Shown in pieces: positions 9,471 to 18,343 of a DNA stretch of 64,000 nt. The position numbers and the translations under genes are program-made. Within the stretch, counting starts at the first letter, position 1. Each line of letters starts with the position of its first letter. Under the pieces are notes generated by a model that ran no database searches, had not been told where the DNA came from, and saw only the letters and a list, made by a program, of their open reading frames with translations. Origin of the DNA: CBFHOS01 sp965657645 (GTDB lineage Bacteria; Pseudomonadota; Alphaproteobacteria; Puniceispirillales; Puniceispirillaceae); NCBI GenBank assembly GCA_965657645.1, contig CBFHOS010000010.1, forward strand, positions 1 to 64,000. Reading direction: 5' to 3'.

Positions 9471-11573
9471 ATGAGTGAAGTGGTGCGATATGAGCGTGAG
9501 GGCGCGATTGCGGTAATAACCATCGCTAACCCGCCGGTTAACGCGCTCGGTGTTGCGGTGCGGCGTGGCCTGCGGGACTCGATCGATCAATTTGCCGCTG
9601 ATGACCATGCCAAAATCGCTGTGATCTATGGTGAGGGACGATTATTCCTTGGTGGCGCTGATATATCGGAATTTGGCAAACCTTCTGAAGAACCGCTTTT
9701 ACCAAATGTGTGTACGCATATCGAAAATGCACCAAAACCGGTGATTGCGGCTATTCATGGCGCCGCGCTGGGGGGTGGCTGTGAGGTCGCATTGGGGGCG
9801 CATTACCGGCTCGCCATAAAAGGCACCAAAATCGGCTTTCCCGAGGTGAAAATCGGCCTAATTCCCGGGGCTGGTGGAACCCAGAGAATGCCGCGATTAA
9901 CCGGCATTGCGCCGGCACTTGATATGATACCTGCGGGTGGGTCTGTCACCGCCGAGGAGGCGCTGGAAATTGGCCTGATTGATTATCTGGACGAGGGTGA
10001 TGCACGTGATGCGGGCCTGGCCTATGCCGGTCGATTGCTGGCGCTTAATGTGGGGCCGCGCCGTATTGCTGATATGCCGTCACCAGAATTTGACGCTGAT
10101 GCTTTTGACGAGTCGCGGGCCTTATGGGCGCGTAAATCGGCGGGCCAAGTGGCACCTCTCACCGCCATTGATGCGATTGCGCTAGCCTGTCACAAGCCGT
10201 TGGCTGAGGGCATTCCCGCCGAGCGCGAATTGTTCCATGAATTAATGGAAACACCGCAACGAGCCGGTTTGATCCATGCCTTTTTCAATGATCGCAAAGT
10301 CGCCAAATTACCGCAGATAGCGGATATTGCGCCGCGTGATATCAACGCTATTGGGGTGATTGGTGGCGGCACGATGGGCGCGGGTATTGCCACCTCGGCG
10401 TTGCTAGGCGGTTTATCGGTGACATTGATAGAGCGTGATGCCGCCGCCGCCGACAAGGCCAAAGACACGATTGCTGGCTATCTCGCCGGTGCGGTTGGGC
10501 GCGGCAAAATCAGTGCGGATCAATCGGATGCGATGCTATCGGATGCGCTGGTGACGGCAATGGATTATGCGGCGCTGTCACATGTTGATCTCGCGATAGA
10601 GGCGGTGTTCGAGGATATGGCGGTAAAATGTGACGTGTTTGCCAGTCTTGATGCGGTGATGAAGCCGGGGGCGATCCTTGCCACCAACACATCATATCTG
10701 GATATCAACAAGATCGCCGCGGTGACCAACCGTCCCGATGATGTGATTGGTCTGCATTTCTTTAGTCCGGCGCATGTGATGAAACTGCTGGAGGTGGTGG
10801 TGGCTGATCGCACCTCTGTCGAGGTCACGGCGAGCGCCTTTGCCCTTGCTAAACGCCTTGGCAAGGTAGCGGTTCGCGCTGGGGTGTGTGACGGATTTAT
10901 TGGCAATCGCGTTTTGGCGGCGTGCCGTGCGGCGGCGGATCGTTTGGTATATGCCGGTGCCTCGCCCTATCAGATTGACGAGGCGATCACCGGCTTTGGT
11001 ATGCCGATGGGGCCGTTTGCAATGTCCGATCTGGCCGGTTTGGATATCGGCTATAGTGCGCGCCAACGACAGGCCGAAAAGCGCGATCCAGCTCTGCCGC
11101 CCGCGGTCATTCCGCATTGGGCGGACGCGCTCTATCATTTAGGACGCCTTGGCCAGAAAACCGGTCGCGGCTATTACATTTATGAAAAGGGAAGCCGCAA
11201 AGGTACGCCCGACCCCGAGGTGCTGGCTCTTATAGACAAAGCCCGCGCGGATGCTGGTGGCACGTTGCGTGATTTTAGCGCCGCAGAAATCCAGCGTTTT
11301 TACATGGCGGCGATGGTCAATGAGGCGGCCAAAATCGTCGGTGATGGCATAGCCCAGCGCCCTCTCGATGTCGATGTCACCAAGCTATATGGCTATGGTT
11401 TCCCGCGTTGGCGCGGTGGGCCGATGCATTGGGCCGACCAAGAGGGGCTCGCCGAATTGCTGGATGACATCACCATGTGGGCACAGAGCGATCCTGAATT
11501 CTGGACGCCAGCACCGTTACTGGTCGCGCTGGTGGCAGATGGCCGCCGGTTTGCCGATTTGAACGCCGACTAG
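9471..11573 (+). CDS. fadJ: Enoyl-CoA hydratase / 3-hydroxyacyl-CoA dehydrogenase (FadJ-type)
   Basis: A 700-residue multifunctional beta-oxidation enzyme. Residues 1-190 form a crotonase domain. Its oxyanion loop GAALGGG and both acid residues of active hydratases are present (E in GGGCE and E in GFPEV), followed by PGAGGTQR. Residues about 290-470 form the NAD-binding dehydrogenase domain (IGVIGGGTMGAGIA), followed by two C-terminal HAD domains with GDGIAQRPLDVD and YGYGFPRWRGGP. It would hydrate trans-2-enoyl-CoA and oxidise the 3-hydroxyacyl-CoA in the cytoplasm. No thiolase partner is adjacent, so another locus must supply it. An AAGGAT ribosome site precedes the ATG. Its stop shares a CTAG with the convergent downstream gene. 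Confidence 0.93.
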   Translation: MSEVVRYEREGAIAVITIANPPVNALGVAVRRGLRDSIDQFAADDHAKIAVIYGEGRLFLGGADISEFGKPSEEPLLPNVCTHIENAPKPVIAAIHGAALGGGCEVALGAHYRLAIKGTKIGFPEVKIGLIPGAGGTQRMPRLTGIAPALDMIPAGGSVTAEEALEIGLIDYLDEGDARDAGLAYAGRLLALNVGPRRIADMPSPEFDADAFDESRALWARKSAGQVAPLTAIDAIALACHKPLAEGIPAERELFHELMETPQRAGLIHAFFNDRKVAKLPQIADIAPRDINAIGVIGGGTMGAGIATSALLGGLSVTLIERDAAAADKAKDTIAGYLAGAVGRGKISADQSDAMLSDALVTAMDYAALSHVDLAIEAVFEDMAVKCDVFASLDAVMKPGAILATNTSYLDINKIAAVTNRPDDVIGLHFFSPAHVMKLLEVVVADRTSVEVTASAFALAKRLGKVAVRAGVCDGFIGNRVLAACRAAADRLVYAGASPYQIDEAITGFGMPMGPFAMSDLAGLDIGYSARQRQAEKRDPALPPAVIPHWADALYHLGRLGQKTGRGYYIYEKGSRKGTPDPEVLALIDKARADAGGTLRDFSAAEIQRFYMAAMVNEAAKIVGDGIAQRPLDVDVTKLYGYGFPRWRGGPMHWADQEGLAELLDDITMWAQSDPEFWTPAPLLVALVADGRRFADLNAD

Positions 11574-14377
11574 CCGTGTGCCCCGTAATTTGCCGAGATC
11601 ATCTGGGTAATTAACCGAATATGGCGTTGATACGCGCGCAACGGCACCAACAATTGCTGTTGGGTCATTTCATAACCCTGCTTGTTACTGGTTGAGTATG
11701 TCTCTGGCTCCAGCAACGGGGCGGCATCGGCGGTTTTATTGTTCGGAAATTCCTCTTCAATAATCGCGCAGACAGTATCGAAATCAAGCTGTAGGGCGGC
11801 ACTTACCATATCGGCATTGCTGTTTCTGTTGGTTTCAGAAAAGCGCGGCACTTGGCTGACCTTGACCAACGCATCGGTAATCAACGCAATCCGGACCGCA
11901 TGCAACAGATCCAACTCTAGCCTTTCATGGCCGATCGTCCGCACAGATCCAATGCCGAGCCGTTCAGACAGGCGGTAAAGATCAATCAGATCCTCGCGCA
12001 ATTTCCAGACAGTCTGGCGCATCGAGTTACAAAACGTGGTTTCGTTCAAATGCGTTGCCAACATCCGGCACGCACGCTGGTTATCCTGTTGGGTGCCATG
12101 ATAGGCGCGGCTAACCCAATAACCATTATCGGTCAGGCGGGCATAGGATAGCACAGTGTTCAGCGAGCCCAGTTGCTTGGCTTTGTGCACATGATCCATA
12201 CATTGCTGAAGGCGCGGTGATTCTTGATAAATTTCACAGAACTGGTCCGTATCCACCCGCGCGGCACTACCGATGCCCGAAATCACCACCGCTAGAAAAC
12301 CTAGCTGTTGTAAAATGGCATTATGTGGAATGGCGCGGATTTTAGACGGATCGCGGCGTTCATTACCGGCCTGAACAACACGCTTTGCAGGTCTTGATCC
12401 GGTTTTTGGCAAAAGGTTGGAGCCAAATACATCAAGCGTCATACCATATTGCGGATTGGCAAATAGGGATTCGTGCCATTGCTTTAGCGATGAGAACAGA
12501 TCCAGCGCAAATTCATTCTGGGTATAGAACGGATCATTGCGCCATGCCTGTGATGGGGTCTCGGTCTCGGCCAGAACCAATTGTGTGATTGTGCCTTTTG
12601 CCAGCGCATCACTGCCAAACAGACGATAGCCATCACCGCCTTGGAAACTGGATTGGTGATAAATCCGCACGCCGTTAGTCTGGGCATGGCTGCGCATAAA
12701 TGGCGTCAGGATAAAATTCTGGCGATCGCGGATTGTTGGCCGCGCACAGCCCCGGCCAAGAGATTCGCCGTGGGTGTTGAAAATCAGCAATTCGATATCA
12801 TTGCCAAATGTCTGTGCGCATAGCTCGGTCAATTTCACCTGTAGCCGTTCAATCGCAAGGTTCGCCGCAATCTGGCCCATGAAACGGCCAGCGTCAGAAA
12901 AGCCGAGCTGGATCGCAACACGCCCACGCCCGCGCAGATAATCCTGAACGGCCGGAAAACCAAAAATCTGGCGCATCATGCTAGCCCCATGTTCAAGACC
13001 AAAGGTAGTCTCAAACAATGGTGAGATGTCGAGCTTGTCCTTTAGGCCCAGCTTGTGGGCAAGATACAGCGCTGTCATATAAGTGATCGGCCGTTCGCAT
13101 TCGGCAATCAATAGGCGGATCGCCTGATCGCTATCAACATGCTTTAGGAATTGCGCGGCCAGCATCAATTGCCGGCGCGCCGTGGCGGTTTCCTGATCGA
13201 CCGTGGCAAAATTGATATCCCAGCTGTCTTCACTATCAATCCGGTTGGCGAGCCGTTCCATCAACAAACGTGATGAGGTAACGCCGTCACTAACCGACAG
13301 GCTACGCCCATCAAGAGAGCGCATTGCATTGCGAAGCTGGAGCGCGTTAATACGCAGATGAATCTCACCCATGCCAAAGCCATGCGTTGCCATATCCGCC
13401 GCAACCAATAGAACTGCGCGGGCGTGATCATCATCGGCAAGATTCTTGGCAATGCCGTGGATGGTGCTGGCAAGGCTGGCGCTGGCGGTCAATTTGTCGG
13501 GACGCTCGCTCAGGCTGTTTGCGGCGCGGGCAAAATTATCCGGGTCACCGTCAATCGCCAATAAATGATCGATATCCTGCCCACAGGCCGTTTGTTCATT
13601 TTCCAATTGGGCAATGATCGGATCCAGTGCGGCATGACCGGCCGGATCCAATTCAATCGCCTTTAGATTGGTAACATAAAGGCCAAGCGCCATCTGCTTT
13701 TCCGACAGGCGCAGCACCAGAGAGTCAATCCAGCTGATATCAGAGCGGCCATCCAAATCATAACCAACCCATGTGGACACACCCAGCATGACTGGCAATT
13801 CATCACGCCAATTGCCCGGATTGCTTTTGGCGCGAAGTTGCAACACGGCGTCATTGGTTTCGATAATCGCGCGGCGTGCATTGACCAACGCCCGCATTGC
13901 TTCTTTATGTTCTTGACGTAGGGTAATGCCAGCGCGCGGCTCATACGCCTCTGCCGGATTTTCAAGCGCAATCGGCTGATTATTGCCAAGCGCAACGGCG
14001 GCGTCGCACAGTTCAGCCGAGGCCTCTGGCTGTAGGGCAAAAACCGGATGGGCGGTAAATACGGCGCGGTAAAGAGGCCGGTCAAAACGGCGGTCGGCAA
14101 GACGGGTTGTGGCCGTTACAAAATCATCCCCTCCGGCATCTTTAAGGCCAGTTTGCACGGCCAAGGCATTGGCCCGCTGTTGCCACACATTGTCGCCAAT
14201 CATGCCAAGCATGTCGCTAATGTCGCTGATGTTGATTTGCTTGTGATAAAGCTGGTCAGAAATCATATCGGCGAGCGATGAGATCGGGTTAATGTCAGAG
14301 AGCTGCATACCCTGTTGACGCAAGTCACGGAGTGCGTCTTGATATTTAGCGAAAAGAGTGCTGGCTGAATCGGACAT
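11570..14377 (-). CDS. Phosphoenolpyruvate carboxylase-like protein with altered active-site residues
   Basis: A 935-residue protein with PEP carboxylase architecture. TAHP (H110) corresponds to the catalytic-histidine motif TAHPTE, and GYDLDGRSD corresponds to the GDRDGN loop. GFSDAGRFMG (near 492-501) corresponds to GYSDSAKDAG, THGESLGRG (near 534) to HGRGGSxGRGG, and GSRPAKR (near 662) with IRAIP are conserved. Several residues regarded as catalytic in E. coli PEPC differ: the lysine of SDSAKDAG is arginine here, the first arginine of HGRGGS is histidine, and the chain ends without the RNTG tail. It may be a divergent PEPC working with substitutions, or a non-catalytic paralogue. A GGATAA ribosome site precedes the ATG. 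It overlaps fadJ by 4 nt tail-to-tail. Confidence 0.75.
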   Translation of the reverse strand: MSDSASTLFAKYQDALRDLRQQGMQLSDINPISSLADMISDQLYHKQINISDISDMLGMIGDNVWQQRANALAVQTGLKDAGGDDFVTATTRLADRRFDRPLYRAVFTAHPVFALQPEASAELCDAAVALGNNQPIALENPAEAYEPRAGITLRQEHKEAMRALVNARRAIIETNDAVLQLRAKSNPGNWRDELPVMLGVSTWVGYDLDGRSDISWIDSLVLRLSEKQMALGLYVTNLKAIELDPAGHAALDPIIAQLENEQTACGQDIDHLLAIDGDPDNFARAANSLSERPDKLTASASLASTIHGIAKNLADDDHARAVLLVAADMATHGFGMGEIHLRINALQLRNAMRSLDGRSLSVSDGVTSSRLLMERLANRIDSEDSWDINFATVDQETATARRQLMLAAQFLKHVDSDQAIRLLIAECERPITYMTALYLAHKLGLKDKLDISPLFETTFGLEHGASMMRQIFGFPAVQDYLRGRGRVAIQLGFSDAGRFMGQIAANLAIERLQVKLTELCAQTFGNDIELLIFNTHGESLGRGCARPTIRDRQNFILTPFMRSHAQTNGVRIYHQSSFQGGDGYRLFGSDALAKGTITQLVLAETETPSQAWRNDPFYTQNEFALDLFSSLKQWHESLFANPQYGMTLDVFGSNLLPKTGSRPAKRVVQAGNERRDPSKIRAIPHNAILQQLGFLAVVISGIGSAARVDTDQFCEIYQESPRLQQCMDHVHKAKQLGSLNTVLSYARLTDNGYWVSRAYHGTQQDNQRACRMLATHLNETTFCNSMRQTVWKLREDLIDLYRLSERLGIGSVRTIGHERLELDLLHAVRIALITDALVKVSQVPRFSETNRNSNADMVSAALQLDFDTVCAIIEEEFPNNKTADAAPLLEPETYSTSNKQGYEMTQQQLLVPLRAYQRHIRLITQMISANYGAHG

Positions 14378-14522
14378 AGCTTATCCTGCGTCTATACCTG
14401 TATATGGCCTGGGATCGGCCTGAATTTGGCGGTTGAAAAAAGTTACGCATAGGTAGTCTGAATTCGCGCAAAGGTCAACTTTTGCCTAGGTTTTAGAGCA
14501 TCAGAAAGGGCCAAGAATGGGG

Positions 14523-15725
14523 TTATTTTTTGGTCATAACGCCCAGCACATCCCAGCATGCTCCCATTGTATGATAATCAACTTTGCCAGCTGGCGATTT
14601 ATACGGCTCGATCCATTTGCCTTCGCGGCTGGTTATGCGGAACCACGCGCCGTATTTATGGTCGATCAAGTGATCCCATGACCAGGCCCATAGGCGGTTA
14701 TAATCATCGCGGTAACGGCTGTCGCCTGTGCGGTCATAAAGGCGCCATGCAGTGGCGATAGCTTCGGCCTGAACCCAGAAATATTTATGCGCATCGGCAA
14801 AGCTGCCATCCGGTGCATAGCCATAAACCAGCCCGCCATATTCTGGGTCCCAGCCATTATCAAAGGCCTTGTGATAGAGCGAGACTGCGTTTTCAAGGTG
14901 CCAGTCAGCTGGATTATGGGCGTCAATCTGCAATAGCAGCTTTGCCCATTCAACCTGATGTCCGGGCTGGAATCCCCATGGTTTGAACAGATCGTCTGGC
15001 TTGTCGATATTGTAATCCCAATCCGGCGCCCAATCTTTGTTGTAATGTTCCCATATCTGGCCATCCCCAAGCGCCGCCAAATCGATCGTGAATTTATGCG
15101 CAACACTATCGGCGCGGTCCAGATAGCGCTGGTCTCCGGTGGCCTCATAGGCGGCGATTAACGCCTCGACCATATGCATGTTAGCGTTTTGCCCGCGATA
15201 GCTGGACAGGGTGGTGAGGGTGTCATCATATTCATCGGCATAGGCATTGTGGGCTGGCTCAAAGAATTTATCCTCAAGAAAATCCCAAACATCACTGATC
15301 ATGTCAGCCGCGCCAGCGATCTTTAGGTGATTCGCCGATGCCGCCGCCAGCATTACAAAGGCGTGACCATAGGCCATTGCACGGCCATCCTCGATTTGCG
15401 CGCCATTGCGTTGCCACAGATAATGCCCGTGCGGGCTCAAATGATGGGTTTCGAGATAGCGTAATCCATGCGCCGCCCATTCCGCATAATGTGGTTTCTT
15501 GGTCTGGATAAAGGCGTTGGCATAATTAAAGACAAAGCGTGTCGAACTCACCAGATGACGGGTGTCAACGTCGTATAGTGAGCCATCATCACGGAAATGG
15601 TGAAAAAAACCGCCAGCCGGATCAAAGGCTACCGGTTCGTAAAAGGCAAGAATATCAGCAACATGCTGGCGCAAGAACGCGGCGGTTTCAAAATCTGGCT
15701 TTGGCGGAATTTCAACAGATTGCAT
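14523..15725 (-). CDS. AGE-family sugar epimerase/isomerase (N-acylglucosamine 2-epimerase-like)
   Basis: A 400-residue (alpha/alpha)6-barrel protein of the AGE / mannose isomerase family. Family-typical segments are the N-terminal GGFFHHFRDDGS, STRFVFNYANAF, YGHAFVMLAAAS, the RGQNANMHMVEAL strand, WFRITSREG and the C-terminal YHTMGACWDVLG. Members epimerise N-acylglucosamine, or interconvert mannose, fructose and glucose, or epimerise disaccharides; context favours a hexose released from an imported glycoside. It is transcribed divergently from the LacI-headed sugar operon, with the palindromic operator between them close to its promoter, so it probably belongs to the same regulon. No signal peptide. 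Confidence 0.85.
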   Translation of the reverse strand: MQSVEIPPKPDFETAAFLRQHVADILAFYEPVAFDPAGGFFHHFRDDGSLYDVDTRHLVSSTRFVFNYANAFIQTKKPHYAEWAAHGLRYLETHHLSPHGHYLWQRNGAQIEDGRAMAYGHAFVMLAAASANHLKIAGAADMISDVWDFLEDKFFEPAHNAYADEYDDTLTTLSSYRGQNANMHMVEALIAAYEATGDQRYLDRADSVAHKFTIDLAALGDGQIWEHYNKDWAPDWDYNIDKPDDLFKPWGFQPGHQVEWAKLLLQIDAHNPADWHLENAVSLYHKAFDNGWDPEYGGLVYGYAPDGSFADAHKYFWVQAEAIATAWRLYDRTGDSRYRDDYNRLWAWSWDHLIDHKYGAWFRITSREGKWIEPYKSPAGKVDYHTMGACWDVLGVMTKK

Positions 15726-15800
15726 ATTTTGTCATGTCCGAATTTGGTGTGAATTGGCCTCATTATCACCGAGGTGGCGAATAAAAGGTAAAGTTTTCTC

Positions 15801-15845
15801 ATTATATAAAACTAATTTGCTTGATTCCGAAAGCGCTTTCGGAAT
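15801..15845. promoter_or_regulatory. LacI-family operator (22-bp palindrome) and minus-strand -10 box
   Basis: A perfect 22-bp palindrome at 15824-15845 has the half-site ATTCCGAAAGC and a central GCGCTT/AAGCGC, typical of LacI/GalR operators. On the minus strand a TATAAT (plus-strand 15801-15806) lies downstream, with the palindrome covering the expected -35 position. Binding would therefore block the epimerase promoter and probably the divergent regulator/transporter promoter. Confidence 0.85.
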
Positions 15846-15880
15846 AGCGTTTTTTTCTAAGGTTGAATTTTGGAGCAGCG

Positions 15881-16945
15881 ATGCAACGCGTTAGTTTAAA
15901 ATTCCTGGCGAAAGAACTATCCCTTTCCGAGGGTACGGTGTCGCGCGCGCTCAACGGATATTCCGACATTAGCCAAGGGACAGTCGAGCGGGTCCGCGCT
16001 GCTGCGGAAAAATATAATTATCGTGCAAACCATAATGCGCGACGCCTTGCAACCGGCGTTGCCGAGACCGTTGCCTATATGATGCCACCTGGCTCAGGCG
16101 CCATTTCCGAACCGTTTGTTGCACATTTGCTAGAGGGAATTGGCCAATCGCTGGCAACCCGTGGCTGGGATTTGCTGATGGTGCAAGTGCCGTCTGCCGA
16201 GCAGGAAGCCGAGGCCATCCGTAAATTGGTAACAAGTGGCAAGGTCAGCGGTCTGGTGCTCTCACGCCCTTATAAAAAGGATGCGCGGATAGAGCTGTTA
16301 CGCAAAATGAATTTTCCTTTCATTGTGCACGGCCGGTCGGTCAATCACGATGATTATGCGTGGTATGATGTCGATAGTGAGACCGCCTTTGTTACGGCTG
16401 TTGATCACCTCGTTATGCTTGGCCATCGCCGCATTGGTTTTGTTGGCGCCCCCACTTATTACAATTTTGCGCAGATGCGTTTGGACGGATACAAAAAGGG
16501 TCTGGCCGCGAATGACCTGCCAATTGATGACGAATTAATCGAAATCTGTGAGATGAGCGATAGTGGCGGCGAGAGTGCGGCGTCGGTTTTGCTGGATAGT
16601 GATAATCACCCAACCGCGATGCTATGCGCGACTGATACACAGGCCTTTGGTGTGCTTGCCGCCATTCGGGCCAGAGGGCTAATAGCTGGCAAGGATGTAT
16701 CGGTCATTGGCTATGACGGTATTGATTTTGGCAAACACGCCAATCCCCCTCTCACAACCATGGCGCAGCCGCAGGCCCATTCAGGCCGGCAGATTGGCGA
16801 CATGTTACTCGCAATTATCGATGGCGGTAAGCCAACCGATTATCAAGAACTCCGAAGCGCCAAGCTTAAGCGCCGAATGAGCGATGGTCCTGTTGGGCCA
16901 AACAACCTAAACCTAGATTTATCCAATGGAGGAGATAATGAATAA
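15881..16945 (+). CDS. LacI/GalR-family transcriptional regulator
   Basis: A 354-residue repressor. The N-terminal helix-turn-helix is clear (SLKFLAKELSLSEGTVSRAL, residues 5-24), followed by the hinge region (NHNARRLATG, residues 51-60) and a periplasmic-binding-like sensor domain ending near PLTTMAQP. I chose the ATG at 15881 because GGAG lies 5 nt upstream; the frame also contains an upstream TTG at 15863. It sits directly beside the palindrome at 15824-15845. Its 3' end overlaps the binding-protein gene by 8 nt, so regulator and transporter share a transcript. The effector is probably the imported glycoside or a sugar derived from it. Confidence 0.92.
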   Translation: MQRVSLKFLAKELSLSEGTVSRALNGYSDISQGTVERVRAAAEKYNYRANHNARRLATGVAETVAYMMPPGSGAISEPFVAHLLEGIGQSLATRGWDLLMVQVPSAEQEAEAIRKLVTSGKVSGLVLSRPYKKDARIELLRKMNFPFIVHGRSVNHDDYAWYDVDSETAFVTAVDHLVMLGHRRIGFVGAPTYYNFAQMRLDGYKKGLAANDLPIDDELIEICEMSDSGGESAASVLLDSDNHPTAMLCATDTQAFGVLAAIRARGLIAGKDVSVIGYDGIDFGKHANPPLTTMAQPQAHSGRQIGDMLLAIIDGGKPTDYQELRSAKLKRRMSDGPVGPNNLNLDLSNGGDNE

Positions 16946-18278
16946 ACTCACTATGTTGAGTGTTGGCGCCGTTCTGTCGGCATCAGTGATGTCATCAGCG
17001 TTTGCTGATACCATTACGATGTGGACAATGGAAGAACAGCCTGACCGCATGGCCCGTCAAGAAAAGATGGCCGCGGACTTTAACCTCAAGACAGGTCACA
17101 CTGTTAACGTGGTTGCTGTGTCTGAAAAGGACATTGCTACACGTGCAACGGCTGCTTTTGCGGCTGGCGACTTGCCGGACATTCTGAACCACACAGTCCA
17201 GCATTTGCTGCCTTTTGCCGAGGCTGGTATTCTTGACACAGGCGCGGCGACTGACGTTGTTGAGGATCTTGGTCTGAACACATTTGCCGCTGGTCCTGTT
17301 AACATGGCCAAGGCAGACGGTGATATCGTATCGGTTCCAACCGATGGCTGGACCCAGCTGGTGGTATACCGCAAGGATCTGTTCAAGGCCGCTGGTCTGA
17401 ACCCGCCAAAGACATTTGCTGATATCGAAGCAGCGATTGCAGCACTTCATAACCCACCGTCAATGCACGGTTTTGTTGCGGCGACAAAGATCGACGAAAC
17501 ATACATGATGCAGTTGATCGAGCATATTTCTCTGGCGGCTGGTTACAACCCAGTTAATGCCGATGGCTCAATCAACGAAGACACAACAAACCTAAAGACT
17601 GTATTGTCTTTCTATAAGACCATTGCTGATGCGTCTCCAGAAGGCGATCTGTATTGGAAGCAATCACGCGAAATGTATCTCGGCGGTAAAGCTGCGATGA
17701 TCATCTGGTCACCGTCTTTGCTTGACGAGTTGGGTGGTCTTCGTGATAGCGCACCTGTAACCATCAATGATGATCCAACATCAAAGGCACTTGCTAAGGA
17801 CACTGGTTTCGTAACTGTGTTTGCTGGACCGGGTAATGCAGCTGGTGCGGCTTATGCTGACGTTCGTTATCTTGGTATCACTGCCGACGCCAATGCCAAT
17901 GTTGCTGGCGAGTTCATCAAGTTCGCTCTGTCATCAGGCTATGGCGACTGGTTGGGCATGGCACCTGAAGGCAAGTTCCCAGTCCGCAAGGGCAATTGGG
18001 GCGGCGACAAGAGCTATGAAAAGCTATGGGCAAGTCTTGATGTTGGTGTAGATCGTAAAGAGCCTTTGGCCAACATCTACCCAAAGAACGTCATCGATGA
18101 CATCGTTGCTGGTCTATCAGTTGGCGATCGCTGGGGTGTTGAAGACGGTCAGCTGGCAACAGCATCAAAGATCGTTAACGCTCGTGTAATGTCACAAGTG
18201 ATCCGCAAATATATCGATGGTGAAGTTTCACTGGACGATGCGGCGGCTGAAATTGTTGCAAAACATAAAGCCCTCTAA
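16938..18278 (+). CDS. Sugar ABC transporter substrate-binding protein (SBP family 1)
   Basis: A 446-residue solute-binding protein with a Sec signal peptide (MNKLTML..., cleavage after AFA at residue 23). The mature start DTITMWTMEEQPDR and the segment FNLKTGHTVNVVAV are typical of MalE/UgpB-like proteins, as are the GDLPDIL strand and GKAAMIIWSP. A strong GGAGGAGAT ribosome site precedes the ATG at 16938. Codon use differs from neighbours, with strong preference for CGT, GGT, AAC and AAG, which suggests high expression. It delivers the substrate to the two permeases downstream. Specificity cannot be read from sequence; the co-encoded GH63-like enzyme suggests a glycoside such as a glucosyl- or mannosyl-glycerate. 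Confidence 0.92.
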   Translation: MNKLTMLSVGAVLSASVMSSAFADTITMWTMEEQPDRMARQEKMAADFNLKTGHTVNVVAVSEKDIATRATAAFAAGDLPDILNHTVQHLLPFAEAGILDTGAATDVVEDLGLNTFAAGPVNMAKADGDIVSVPTDGWTQLVVYRKDLFKAAGLNPPKTFADIEAAIAALHNPPSMHGFVAATKIDETYMMQLIEHISLAAGYNPVNADGSINEDTTNLKTVLSFYKTIADASPEGDLYWKQSREMYLGGKAAMIIWSPSLLDELGGLRDSAPVTINDDPTSKALAKDTGFVTVFAGPGNAAGAAYADVRYLGITADANANVAGEFIKFALSSGYGDWLGMAPEGKFPVRKGNWGGDKSYEKLWASLDVGVDRKEPLANIYPKNVIDDIVAGLSVGDRWGVEDGQLATASKIVNARVMSQVIRKYIDGEVSLDDAAAEIVAKHKAL

Positions 18279-18287
18279 ATAATATTT

Positions 18288-18315
18288 GGCAGGACAGTCT
18301 TGTGGCTGTCCTGCC
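18288..18315 (+). other. Stem-loop between binding-protein and permease genes
   Basis: GGCAGGACAG (18288-18297) pairs perfectly with CTGTCCTGCC (18306-18315) around an 8-nt loop, 10 nt after the binding-protein stop. Only a weak T-rich tail follows. It probably protects the upstream mRNA or partly terminates transcription, giving excess binding protein. Confidence 0.8.
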
Positions 18316-18343
18316 CCCTATACTTTTGAATGATTGATTGAAA

